Shown here in pieces: positions 1 through 6,809 of a stretch of DNA of 64,000 nucleotides. Under the pieces are notes generated by a model that was not told the origin of the DNA, ran no database searches, and was given only the letters and a program-made list of their open reading frames with translations. This DNA comes from Selenomonadales bacterium (GTDB taxonomy: Bacteria > Bacillota > Negativicutes > Sporomusales > UBA7701): positions 1-64,000 of the forward strand of contig JARKNV010000079.1 in assembly GCA_029976065.1 (NCBI GenBank), in the 5' to 3' direction. Position 1 is the stretch's first letter; each line of letters starts with the position of its first letter. The position numbers and the translations under genes were made by a program.

Positions 1-27
1 CAGGTTCAAATCCTGCCCCCGCAACCA
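1..27 (+). tRNA. Initiator tRNA-fMet, 3' end only
   Basis: The window opens inside a tRNA: a T-loop (TTCAAAT) flanked by CAGG/CCTG, then an acceptor strand CCCCGCA, discriminator A and encoded CCA. An acceptor 3' strand CCCCGCA paired with the usual CGCGGGG gives the C1-A72 mismatch typical of initiator tRNA, which is why I assign fMet. It lies 2 nt before the 5S gene, as part of an rRNA operon. The anticodon is outside the window, so identity rests on the acceptor stem alone. Confidence 0.7.
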
Positions 28-29
28 AA

Positions 30-145
30 TCCGGTGGCGATAGCTGGGGGGATCCACCCGTTCCCATACCGAACACGGCAGTTAAGCCCCTATACGCCGA
101 AAGTACTTGGCTGGTAACGGCCCGGGAGGATAGGTAGCCGCCGGT
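30..145 (+). rRNA. rrf: 5S ribosomal RNA
   Basis: The conserved 5S core is plain (GATCCACCCGTTCCCATACC and CGAACACGG at about 50-77, then GGCAGTTAAGCCC), and the ends TCCGGTGGCG and GCCGCCGGT pair to form helix I. About 116 nt, the normal length. It follows a tRNA and precedes a strong terminator, so this is the tail of an rRNA operon. The exact ends are estimated to within a few nucleotides. Confidence 0.95.
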
Positions 146-187
146 TAAGACAAAACCCGCTCGCATTTGCGAGCGGGTTTTGTCTTA
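146..187 (+). terminator. Rho-independent terminator of the rRNA operon
   Basis: A nearly perfect 20-bp inverted repeat (TAAGACAAAACCCGCTCGCA and its complement) with a 2-nt loop; the 3' arm carries the T-run GTTTTGTCTT. It starts right at the 3' end of the 5S gene. Confidence 0.9.
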
Positions 188-258
188 ACCGATGCCAGGC
201 AGGATATGGGCGGCGAGGCTAGAAGGAATACTTACACATAATTGGGAGGGGGTTAGTC

Positions 259-1329
259 ATGAAATACGGCCTCAGGTTGAAAGGGCGCCTCGTCCTGACC
301 ATCCTCGCGATATTGCTTGCCGTCGCTCTGCCGGTAAATGCCGCACCGCCTGACATCCCGCCGGCGATAAAGCAGCTTATCGGTTTGTACGAAGCCGAGG
401 GAACACGTTTTCTGTTGCGGGAAAATGACGGTAGGGTCGAAATGGTATACGATCTCGGAGGGGAGGACGGTCCCGCCTTTTCCGTTTACGCGGTCTACCC
501 CTTGCAGACGGTAGCGGACAATGAATATCAATTGAATATTGTCAGTCCGCTGGGACAGGCTTCGGGACGGATAAGCATCGGGCGCGATGCGGCCGGCTAC
601 GGAACGGCCTGCCTGATCGGATCGAATACATATAGCCGGAGGTTCTTCGGTCCCGAGCTAGGGCAGACGTATCGTATTGAGGCCCAGTACTCCGTGAATG
701 AGCTGCGTCAGATGGCGGTAGCGGCAAGCCCGCCCCGCCTCCAGGGAGAGCTTGTAACCCCCGACCTCGTCAACGTTGCGGCGCTTGATCCAACCATACG
801 GCTCGATATACGGTATGCAACAACCAACAACTTCATGGGAGCCGCGTTCTACGACCGCCCGCGGGCCTTCCTGCAGCGGCCGGCGGCGGAGGCACTAGTG
901 CGCGTGCACAAAAAGCTGACTCTCCATGGGTACGGCATCCTCATCCACGACGCCTATCGCCCGTGGACGGTGACGAAAATGTTCTGGGACGCCACGCCCG
1001 CCGCGCAGAAAATCTTTGTCGCCGACCCGGAGAAAGGCTCCCGTCATAATAGGGGCGGCGCTGTTGACGTGTCCCTGTACGAACTGGCCACCGGGCAACC
1101 GGCGGAAATGATCAGCGGCTATGACGAGTTCTCGCTGCGGGCCCATGCGGAGTATCCCGGCGGCACGGCTCACCAGCGTCGGCTCCGTGAGATATTGGGC
1201 ATATATATGCTATCAGAAGGATTCAGCGTGTACGAGGAGGAATGGTGGCACTACGATTACAGGGATTGGCAGATATATCCGTTGATGAACATTTCGTTCG
1301 CCGAATTGGATGCAGCCGCGAACAAGTGA
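259..1329 (+). CDS. Secreted D-alanyl-D-alanine dipeptidase-like protein (VanX/DdpX family, M15D)
   Basis: 356 aa. Residues 1-28 form a signal peptide (basic start, hydrophobic run, VNA end), so the protein acts outside the membrane. Residues 170-350 match the zinc dipeptidases that cleave D-Ala-D-Ala: SRHNRGGAVD at 261-270 supplies His263 and Asp270, and EWWH at 328-331 supplies the catalytic Glu and last His ligand; the RYATTNNF block at 185-192 and DAYRP at 231-235 are also family marks. VanX itself is about 200 aa and cytoplasmic, so the exported form with about 140 extra N-terminal residues (30-170) is unusual. A ribosome binding site (GGGAGGGGG) sits 9 nt before the ATG. It probably works in peptidoglycan turnover rather than vancomycin resistance, since no vanH or vanA is nearby. 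Confidence 0.85.
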   Translation: MKYGLRLKGRLVLTILAILLAVALPVNAAPPDIPPAIKQLIGLYEAEGTRFLLRENDGRVEMVYDLGGEDGPAFSVYAVYPLQTVADNEYQLNIVSPLGQASGRISIGRDAAGYGTACLIGSNTYSRRFFGPELGQTYRIEAQYSVNELRQMAVAASPPRLQGELVTPDLVNVAALDPTIRLDIRYATTNNFMGAAFYDRPRAFLQRPAAEALVRVHKKLTLHGYGILIHDAYRPWTVTKMFWDATPAAQKIFVADPEKGSRHNRGGAVDVSLYELATGQPAEMISGYDEFSLRAHAEYPGGTAHQRRLREILGIYMLSEGFSVYEEEWWHYDYRDWQIYPLMNISFAELDAAANK

Positions 1330-1395
1330 AAACGTACTTTTCCGAAGTTTGCTTTCCTAAACGCTACATCGGTAGCGGTAAACTATAGCACAGAC

Positions 1396-1435
1396 GAGGA
1401 AAGCCCCGCGGCATCATAGCCGCGGGGCTTTCCTC
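1396..1435. terminator. Bidirectional terminator between convergent genes
   Basis: A perfect 17-bp inverted repeat (GAGGAAAGCCCCGCGGC, loop ATCATA) between the convergent dipeptidase and mannosyltransferase genes. A short A-run on one side and T-run on the other are built into the arms, so it can serve both. Confidence 0.8.
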
Positions 1436-1450
1436 GCCACTGGCCAAGTT

Positions 1451-2575
1451 TCATCCGACCCAATACCAGTTCACAAACAGAATGGTGCAGAGCGACAGCA
1501 ACAAAGCGTTGACGAACAGGAAGCATGCAAACAGGTCTTTCGGCATGGTGGCGAAGACGATGTAAAGCGGAAATACAACAAGCAGGAAACGCGACATGCT
1601 GTACAGCGGCAAAAAGGGGGCGGTGGAGAAAAGGGGCATAAGCAGCCACAACCAGCCAACAAGCAAATAGGAAACCGGCATAGCCAGCCGGCGGCAAAGG
1701 GTTGCCGCCCCGAGAGCGACGAAGCCGCCTGTCACCAAAAAGGTATCGAGGGCAATGCCTGCCTGGGTATTCGGCCAAAGAACGCCCAGCAGGCCAAGGT
1801 TGCGGATATAGTTATCCACCGGCCAGCCGAACGTCCGGCCCCAGGCCTGCTGGGAATGGACAAAAGCCAGCGGATCGCCGAAAGCAACGGCGTTGTAAAC
1901 CATAAATGCCAGCAATGCCAACGGGGCCAGTGCGGGCGAAAGGACCGTCAAGGTCAGCCGGAAAGTCTTCTGCCGGCTGCAGAACAGCTCATAGGCGACG
2001 ACAGAAAAGAGAAAAACGCCGACGCTGCGGGTCAGGGCGGCCAGAGCCGCGCAGGCACCCGCCGGCCACCAGTTGCCGCGGCGGGAAAAATAAACGCATG
2101 TGAGGGCAAAGGTCAGAAACAGCGGTTCGGTATAAACACTGTTCAAAAAAAACGAGGTCGGCATCACCGCATAAGCAAAAAGAGCGCGGTTAGCCACCTC
2201 GGCGGAGAAGTCGCGGCGAAAGGCGGCCTGCATGGCAACAAAACTCAGGAAGGCGAACAGGTTGCAGACCAGCAGCCCGGACGCGGCATAGCTCAAGCCC
2301 AATCCGGCGACGGACCGGATGAGCACGACAAGCACCGGGAAAAACACCACGCTGTGTTCGTCGTAGCCCTGGAAGGCAATGTAAGTATACCAATGGGCAT
2401 CCCATTTGAGCAACGCGGCGGACAGCGGCGGAACCTCGGCAAGATAGGGATTGATGAACCCGGCGGGAACATGCGCGGGCAGGCCGGCGGCCAGCCAGGC
2501 GGACAAAATAACGAGCAACGAATGCAGGAGAAAAGGGTGCCAAACGCCCCTGACCGAGGCAAGAAAAATGTTCAT
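1451..2575 (-). CDS. Integral membrane mannosyltransferase-like protein (PIG-V-like)
   Basis: 374 aa with about nine hydrophobic segments. WDAHWY near residue 59, the N-S-V-Y-T-E-P-L-F stretch near 145 and LTRSVG near 182 match the PIG-V-like lipid-linked sugar transferases of bacteria, which use a polyprenyl-phosphate sugar donor on the outer face of the membrane. It lies 18 nt downstream of a polyprenyl-phosphate glycosyltransferase gene on the same strand, which would make that donor. The acceptor cannot be told from sequence. Confidence 0.75.
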   Translation of the reverse strand: MNIFLASVRGVWHPFLLHSLLVILSAWLAAGLPAHVPAGFINPYLAEVPPLSAALLKWDAHWYTYIAFQGYDEHSVVFFPVLVVLIRSVAGLGLSYAASGLLVCNLFAFLSFVAMQAAFRRDFSAEVANRALFAYAVMPTSFFLNSVYTEPLFLTFALTCVYFSRRGNWWPAGACAALAALTRSVGVFLFSVVAYELFCSRQKTFRLTLTVLSPALAPLALLAFMVYNAVAFGDPLAFVHSQQAWGRTFGWPVDNYIRNLGLLGVLWPNTQAGIALDTFLVTGGFVALGAATLCRRLAMPVSYLLVGWLWLLMPLFSTAPFLPLYSMSRFLLVVFPLYIVFATMPKDLFACFLFVNALLLSLCTILFVNWYWVG

Positions 2576-2593
2576 ATAGCTCTATCCTGGCGG

Positions 2594-3724
2594 TCAGTAC
2601 GGCGTGTCGCCCGCGTACTCGCGGGTAACGACGAGGTCCGGAGCTGGCTCGGGGCGGCCCCAGGTCCAGCGGTCGTTGGCGGTAAAGCTCCACCACGTCG
2701 CGATTATAATGCCGACAAGCTGACCGGCCACGGGACTCCAGCCGTTGACATAGAACGTATGGGCAAACGCGGCGGTAATGACGATGCTAAGGGTCGAGAC
2801 AAAGGCAAACTGGATGAATTGCTTCCAGCGGCGCCATACGGCCGGCCTTTTCTGCACTCTCCAGGTGACGCTGTCGTTCCAAAGGAAATTATGCACCATC
2901 GCCACAAAAGACGCTGCAACCGAAGCGAAAGCCACGTCAAAAGCGAAAAAATCGAGCAGCACCGTAAGTCCCAGCAGGTTCACGGGGACCCCGGCAGCAC
3001 CCACCAGGCAAAAGGTGAAAAAGCGGGCATCCTCGGGATTATGGCGCGCCAGGCGGACGATATGGCGCAAATAATCGTATTGATCCTTCCAGGTCATTTT
3101 CGACGCTCCGCTGTCGCGGGCGACAAACGCGTACGGTAACTCATGGACGGCATGGTAATCACCCTTTACCAGCACCTCCATAAGAATCTTCCAGCCGACC
3201 GGATTGAGCTTGGCATTTGCGATAACGCTGCGATGAAGACCAAAATAGCCGCTCGTGCAGTCGGAAATCGCCCGCAGCCGTCTTATAGACACGCGGCCGA
3301 TCATTCTCGCCGTCCAGGAGACAAGTTTGCGGAACAGATTAAGGCCACCGTCCGAACCTCCGCCGATAAAGCGGCTGGGGATCACCACTTCCGACCGGGC
3401 GAGCCGTTTCATAATTATTGGCAGCAGCTCCGGCGGATGCTGCAAATCGGCATCCATGACGACGATATTTTTGCCGGCGGACATCTCGAACCCCCGCACC
3501 ACCGCGGAAGCAAGGCCCCGCTCGCCCCTGCGGTGAAAGAACCTCACACAGGGATACTGCGCGCATAACGCGGCCAGCACAGCCGGAGTATCGTCGCGGC
3601 TATCGTCGACGAAGAAAATCTCATACGAATAGCCGGTTCCCGCCAGCGCCCCGATAATCCTTTCCGTAAGCGGACGTACATTGCCGCATTCATTATAAGT
3701 AGGCACGACGATGCTCAGATCCAT
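2594..3724 (-). CDS. Polyprenyl-phosphate glycosyltransferase (GT2) fused to a GtrA domain
   Basis: 376 aa. Residues 1-235 are a GT2 domain of the dolichyl-phosphate mannose synthase type: IVVPTYNE at 5-12, VMDADLQHPPE around 93-103 with the DxD metal site. Residues 240-365 contain four hydrophobic segments of the GtrA type, thought to flip or anchor lipid-linked sugar. It would transfer a hexose from a nucleotide donor to polyprenyl phosphate at the inner membrane face. It is the first gene of a two-gene operon with the PIG-V-like transferase, which makes a donor-plus-acceptor-transfer pair likely. Confidence 0.85.
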   Translation of the reverse strand: MDLSIVVPTYNECGNVRPLTERIIGALAGTGYSYEIFFVDDSRDDTPAVLAALCAQYPCVRFFHRRGERGLASAVVRGFEMSAGKNIVVMDADLQHPPELLPIIMKRLARSEVVIPSRFIGGGSDGGLNLFRKLVSWTARMIGRVSIRRLRAISDCTSGYFGLHRSVIANAKLNPVGWKILMEVLVKGDYHAVHELPYAFVARDSGASKMTWKDQYDYLRHIVRLARHNPEDARFFTFCLVGAAGVPVNLLGLTVLLDFFAFDVAFASVAASFVAMVHNFLWNDSVTWRVQKRPAVWRRWKQFIQFAFVSTLSIVITAAFAHTFYVNGWSPVAGQLVGIIIATWWSFTANDRWTWGRPEPAPDLVVTREYAGDTPY

Positions 3725-3907
3725 ATGCGTGCACCCTTTCGGCCGGGAGCGGCCAATTTGTCTGGGACAGCCCGCTATTAGTATGGACCGTTTGCCTGAA
3801 CGTACACCCCTGCGGCTGTGGCAAATACCGCCAAAACATCCCGCGTTGCGCAGGATTCAGGGAATTCTTAACGAACAAGTATTAAAACAAAAATTGGTGG
3901 TGACAGT

Positions 3908-4240
3908 ATGATTGTATCCAAAGACAGCAAACAGATCATCCAGCTCGACGACAAGAACACGCGCCGGGTTCTCGTCTACGGGCCGTCGTTGATGCTGGTC
4001 GAGTTCGGCTTTAAAAAGGGCGGTATCGGTAAAATGCACAGACACGAAGACCACGAACAGGTCGGCTATGTGGCCAAGGGAAGCTTCGAAATAACCGTCG
4101 GCACCCAAACGAAAATTGCCCGCGCCGGGGACTGCTACTATGCCGACCGCAACGTCCTCCACGGCGTCGTCGCCCTTGAAGACGACTCGGTGCTAATCGA
4201 CACCTTCACCCCCATCAGAGAGGATTTTCTGCCGCAGTAG
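3908..4240 (+). CDS. Small cupin-domain protein
   Basis: 110 aa, a single cupin barrel. The first cupin motif is visible as MHRHEDHEQVGYVAKGSFE around residues 42-60 (two His and Glu as metal ligands), and the second around 76-90 (GDCYYADRNVLHGVV) with a His. Such proteins bind a metal and a small ligand, or act as sugar isomerases or dioxygenases; the substrate is not evident. Single gene followed by its own terminator. Confidence 0.8.
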   Translation: MIVSKDSKQIIQLDDKNTRRVLVYGPSLMLVEFGFKKGGIGKMHRHEDHEQVGYVAKGSFEITVGTQTKIARAGDCYYADRNVLHGVVALEDDSVLIDTFTPIREDFLPQ

Positions 4241-4294
4241 CCGCGGGCGGCGGCGTCATTGCCGCGGCGGAACGCAATCTTTTATTATAGTAAA

Positions 4295-4333
4295 CGAAAT
4301 CCCCGGGGCGGTTTGCCTGGGGATTTCGCTTTT
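4295..4333 (+). terminator. Terminator after the cupin gene
   Basis: Inverted repeat CGAAATCCCC / GGGGATTTCG with a 14-nt interior, followed by CTTTTA. It separates the cupin gene from the regulatory region downstream. Confidence 0.75.
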
Positions 4334-4335
4334 AT

Positions 4336-4353
4336 GTGTATGCATAATTGCAT
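4336..4353 (+). promoter_or_regulatory. Putative enhancer site (UAS) 1 for a sigma54 activator
   Basis: GTGTATGCATAATTGCAT. The same pattern GTGTATGCA-N4-TGC occurs at 4405-4422 and, as a divergent pair, just upstream of the sigma54 activator gene at 11180. It lies about 150 bp upstream of the start predicted from the sigma54 promoter at 4475, a usual enhancer distance. Confidence 0.6.
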
Positions 4354-4404
4354 AAGGGCTGGTGATAACCGGATAGAGCCTTATCTCGGCTGTAGCGTCT
4401 ACTC

Positions 4405-4422
4405 GTGTATGCAGTATTGCCC
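4405..4422 (+). promoter_or_regulatory. Putative enhancer site (UAS) 2 for a sigma54 activator
   Basis: GTGTATGCAGTATTGCCC, the second copy of the pattern, 69 bp downstream of the first (about six and a half helical turns) and about 80 bp before the sigma54 promoter. Confidence 0.55.
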
Positions 4423-4474
4423 ATGCGGGGAGCAGATGAAAGGCTCTGATCACGCAATTTTCGTACATTTCGGG

Positions 4475-4492
4475 CTGGCACAATTCTTGCAT
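4475..4492 (+). promoter_or_regulatory. Sigma54 (-24/-12) promoter
   Basis: CTGGCACAATTCTTGCAT: a near-perfect match to TGGCAC-N5-TTGCA with GG (4477-4478) and GC (4489-4490) exactly 10 nt apart. The predicted start is near 4502, 34 nt before the ATG of a 39-codon gene. The sequence just downstream (ATTATTATA) resembles that after the other sigma54 promoter at 10978-10995. Confidence 0.85.
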
Positions 4493-4535
4493 TATTATAC
4501 AAGCGCAAAGAACCGTTTTGAACGGAGGCCTCGCA

Positions 4536-4655
4536 ATGAAAAACGCTGGCCGGTTTAATGACGAAATCGAATTCTTGTGGGACGGATACGAATATGTAGT
4601 TCTCCAGGAACAACCCCCTGTTGTCAGGGCGGAGCCAGTTGTCGCAAACTGCTAA
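4536..4655 (+). CDS. Small 39-aa protein of unknown function, sigma54-driven
   Basis: Open frame of 39 codons starting MKNAGRFNDEIEFLWDGYEY and ending in ANC, with a good ribosome binding site (CGGAGG, 9 nt before ATG). It is acidic in its first half and has one C-terminal Cys; no membrane segment. It matches no family I recognise. The support is its context: the only open frame directly after a strong sigma54 promoter with two putative enhancer sites. Its stop overlaps by 4 nt the stop of the convergent XRE gene, so read-through would be antisense to that gene. A short inverted repeat (CCGTTTTGAACGG) touches the ribosome binding site and could modulate translation. Confidence 0.6.
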   Translation: MKNAGRFNDEIEFLWDGYEYVVLQEQPPVVRAEPVVANC

Positions 4656-5041
4656 CTATTCGGGCTCCTGCGTTTACGCTGGGTTTTGATGATGGCGTCG
4701 ACGACGGCTTCAACCGTTTCCGCGGATACGCCGTGGGTCAAAGCCTTCTTGGTAAGCTGTAGGAAAGGCATGCTCTCCGACTTGGCCAACAAGGCGATGA
4801 ATTCCGGATCGAGGTTGGGCAGACAATCAGTCGGCAGTTGCGCGTCGCTGATGCGGAAATAATCGGCGTTAATGCCGAGGGCTCCCGCCAGATTGGCGAT
4901 TACGCGGGAAGAAACCTCCGTCTTGCGGCCATTCTCGATATTCGTTATATAAGAACGGGACACACCGGACCGCTGCGACAGTTCCTCAACGGTCATTTCG
5001 CGCAGTTTCCGTAAGGAACGAAGCTTAGCACCGATTTCCAC
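4652..5041 (-). CDS. XRE-family transcriptional regulator (SinR-like HTH, 129 aa)
   Basis: N-terminal helix-turn-helix of the Cro/CI type spans about residues 5-60 (LRSLRKLREMTVEELSQRSG, then SRSYITNIENG as the recognition helix region); the C-terminal half is a charged helical tail of unknown role. I choose the GTG at 5041 because GGGAGGTGG lies 8 nt upstream; the upstream in-frame ATG at 5071 has no ribosome binding site and falls in the promoter (-10-like TATAAT on the minus strand at 5070-5075 and 5080-5085). It is divergent from the second XRE gene at 5290 and shares its control region. Confidence 0.85.
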   Translation of the reverse strand: MEIGAKLRSLRKLREMTVEELSQRSGVSRSYITNIENGRKTEVSSRVIANLAGALGINADYFRISDAQLPTDCLPNLDPEFIALLAKSESMPFLQLTKKALTHGVSAETVEAVVDAIIKTQRKRRSPNS

Positions 5042-5172
5042 CTTCTTAACCACCTCCCGGCACAGTAACATTATACATTATTATATCCAACGTTTCCACT
5101 AGAGGTTTGCGCACGCCTTGGCAAGGCAGGGCCGACCCCTTGATGCCGGAGGAGGAAATTATCTGAAATTAC

Positions 5173-5202
5173 TTGACAAATGTTTCTTTTGGAAACTATA
5201 AT
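5173..5202 (+). promoter_or_regulatory. SigmaA promoter of the 77-aa XRE gene
   Basis: TTGACA (5173-5178), 18-nt spacer, TATAAT (5197-5202): a consensus housekeeping promoter. The spacer is almost filled by the operator-like palindrome at 5182-5196. Confidence 0.85.
5182..5196. promoter_or_regulatory. Operator-like palindrome GTTTC-N5-GAAAC, site 1
   Basis: GTTTC TTTTG GAAAC lies between the -35 and -10 boxes of the XRE promoter, where a bound repressor would block RNA polymerase. The same 15-bp layout recurs at 5247-5261 and 6710-6724. Confidence 0.65.
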
Positions 5203-5219
5203 TAAGGTAGATAGAGCCG

Positions 5220-5277
5220 CAGAAGGCATTTTTTTAGACCCGAAACGTTTCCGGCGGAAACGGAATGCTGCCTTCTG
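5220..5277 (+). promoter_or_regulatory. Leader hairpin containing operator-like palindrome site 2
   Basis: In the 5' leader of the 77-aa XRE gene, arms CAGAAGGCA (5220-5228) and TGCCTTCTG (5269-5277) pair and enclose a second perfect inverted repeat CGTTTCC-GGC-GGAAACG (5246-5262). The inner repeat contains GTTTC-N5-GAAAC (5247-5261), identical in layout to site 1. It may act as a DNA operator, an RNA structure, or both; it ends 13 nt before the start codon. Confidence 0.6.
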
Positions 5278-5289
5278 TTTCTAGGGGGG

Positions 5290-5523
5290 ATGCCGTTGAG
5301 CGGGTCGCGGATAAGAGAACTAATGCGCAGAAGAAGTCTCAACATCACCGAATTTGCCAAACTGGTAGACGTTGAGCGATCCCACATCTCCAACATTCTG
5401 GCCGGCCGCAAAAAGCCGTCGATAGACCTGGCGCTCAGGATGTCAAAAGTTTTGGGGGTCACGGTAAACGAACTGATGCGTAAGGATGGCTTCCGCAATT
5501 TCGGAACAAGGCCAAAACGGTAA
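5290..5523 (+). CDS. Small XRE-family regulator (77 aa, Cro/CI HTH)
   Basis: Almost the whole protein is one helix-turn-helix domain: IRELMRRRSLNITEFAKLV then DVERSHISNILAGRKKPSID and a helical end LALRMSKVLGVTVNELM. Such one-domain proteins usually bind DNA as dimers. It is expressed from a strong sigmaA promoter that contains a palindrome, so autoregulation is likely. The same palindrome overlaps the promoter of the transporter/decarboxylase operon at 6.7 kb, making this a candidate repressor of that operon. The start may be ATG 5290 or TTG 5296; the G-run just upstream fits the TTG slightly better. Confidence 0.85.
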   Translation: MPLSGSRIRELMRRRSLNITEFAKLVDVERSHISNILAGRKKPSIDLALRMSKVLGVTVNELMRKDGFRNFGTRPKR

Positions 5524-5660
5524 GACAGAAGTGAATGTATGCTGAATAAGTCGCTCGACCCGGCTGGAATGCCGGACGACGTGGTGTGGCGATTACTAAC
5601 CGTAATTCCGGCGAAGTGACGGCGACGACAGCTAGAGACGGAGGGAAAGGAGGAGCAACG

Positions 5661-5870
5661 ATGGTGACGATGTCAATCGACCCGGCCGGAACGCTGGGGG
5701 CAAGGGAATTAGCTGTGCTCAAGGCGAAGCTGGGCAATCCCGACGGCGTTTCGTCAGTGCCGGTAAAGGTCGAGGACAACACCCTGTGCATCGGTATAGA
5801 CGACCGGGAATTCGCCGATGACTGGGAATTCATCGGCCGCAAACTGGGCTATCGTGTCCACAGCGTATAA
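5661..5870 (+). CDS. Hypothetical 69-aa protein
   Basis: A frame opened by a clear ribosome binding site (AAAGGAGGA) 8 nt before ATG 5661. It is soluble, with a mixed N-terminal helix (residues 12-28) and a C-terminal half rich in Asp/Glu ending in KLGYRVHSV; it has the look of a small alpha/beta domain related to the TusA/SirA-like fold, but I do not recognise a family. The frame is open further upstream, but codons before 5661 lack a ribosome binding site. Confidence 0.6.
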   Translation: MVTMSIDPAGTLGARELAVLKAKLGNPDGVSSVPVKVEDNTLCIGIDDREFADDWEFIGRKLGYRVHSV

Positions 5871-5994
5871 TAACCGCTCGGCCGGCGCCAGCCTTGCAGC
5901 TACGCATCAAGGGTATATGAGAGGTTAGGCCCGGCCTTGGTTATTCCGCGGAAACCGACCGTTTCCGGCGGGAGAAGCAAAAAGGGGTGAACAC

Positions 5995-6687
5995 ATGGAG
6001 TTTTTACTCGCCCTAGCAGGGATCATGATGGTCAACATCGTTCTTAGCGGCGACAACGCGGTCGTTATCGCCATGGCGAGCCGCTGCCTGCCGAAAAAAC
6101 AACAGCGGCTCGCCATCCTCTGGGGCAGCGCGGGTGCTATCGGCCTCAGAGTGGTATTAACCATCGTTGCCGTCATTCTCCTGCAAATTCCCTACCTCCA
6201 GTTCTTTGGCGGGCTCCTGCTGGTCTGGATCGCTGCCAAGCTGCTCCTCGAAGAGGAAAGCTGTGAAAATGTCGAGGCGTCCGATTCGCTTTGGGCGGCA
6301 GTTAAGACCATCATTATCGCCGACATCATCATGAGCCTCGACAACACCCTGGCCATCGCGGCCATTGCCAAAGGCGACTACCTGCTGCTGATAATCGGTC
6401 TGGGGCTCAGCATCCCGCTAATCATCTTCGGCAGCCAGATCCTCGTCGTGATCATGAACAAATTCCCGATCATCGTCTACATCGGCGCCGGCCTCATCGC
6501 CTGGACAGCGGGGGAAATGATGGTCCGCGACCAGAAAATCGGCCACTATCTCTCCGCCTATACCCCTGAATGGTTTATCCCCCTCGCCATCACCGTCGGT
6601 GTAATCGCCCTCGGTGTCTGGCAGAAAAAATTCAAAAAAGAAGCCGAACCTGCCGAACAGGATAATCGGCCGGAAAAAGCCAACTAA
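5995..6687 (+). CDS. TerC-family integral membrane protein (YjbE-like, putative metal exporter)
   Basis: 230 aa with seven hydrophobic segments. Two paired acidic motifs mark the family: SGDNAVVIAMA at about 18-28 and SLDNTLAIAAIAKG at about 115-128, whose Asp residues lie in membrane segments. TerC/YjbE proteins export or buffer Mn2+ and help metalate exported proteins. Ribosome binding site AAAAGGGGTG precedes the ATG. Just upstream (5943-5962) an everted GAAAC-N5-GTTTC repeat and a half-matching GTTTC-CGGCG sequence resemble the XRE operator, so control by the neighbouring XRE protein is possible. Confidence 0.85.
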   Translation: MEFLLALAGIMMVNIVLSGDNAVVIAMASRCLPKKQQRLAILWGSAGAIGLRVVLTIVAVILLQIPYLQFFGGLLLVWIAAKLLLEEESCENVEASDSLWAAVKTIIIADIIMSLDNTLAIAAIAKGDYLLLIIGLGLSIPLIIFGSQILVVIMNKFPIIVYIGAGLIAWTAGEMMVRDQKIGHYLSAYTPEWFIPLAITVGVIALGVWQKKFKKEAEPAEQDNRPEKAN

Positions 6688-6707
6688 ACTTATTTTTTTA
6701 CCCTCCG

Positions 6708-6736
6708 TTGTTTCTCTAGGAAACATTAGCTGTAAT
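6708..6736 (+). promoter_or_regulatory. SigmaA promoter overlapped by operator-like palindrome, site 3
   Basis: TTGTTT (6708-6713), 17-nt spacer, TGTAAT (6731-6736), about 74 nt before the transporter gene. GTTTC TCTAG GAAAC occupies 6710-6724, overlapping the -35 box, with the same 15-bp layout as the two sites at the XRE gene. This suggests XRE control of the downstream operon. Confidence 0.6.
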
Positions 6737-6809
6737 GGAGGTGGTTGCTATTTAATGCGCGGCATCGGCGCCGCAGTTTTCCGAAGATTACAAAAAGGAG
6801 GTCAAATGA

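Noticed and set aside
1856-3139. 427-codon plus-strand frame
   Set aside because: Antisense to the PIG-V-like and GT2-GtrA genes; Gln/Lys/Arg/Gly-rich shadow composition.
5539-5619. 26-codon frame between the XRE gene and the 69-aa gene
   Set aside because: Weak ribosome binding site and no other support. It starts MLNKSLDPAG, with a short resemblance to the SIDPAG of the next frame, so it could be a remnant, but I cannot support a gene.
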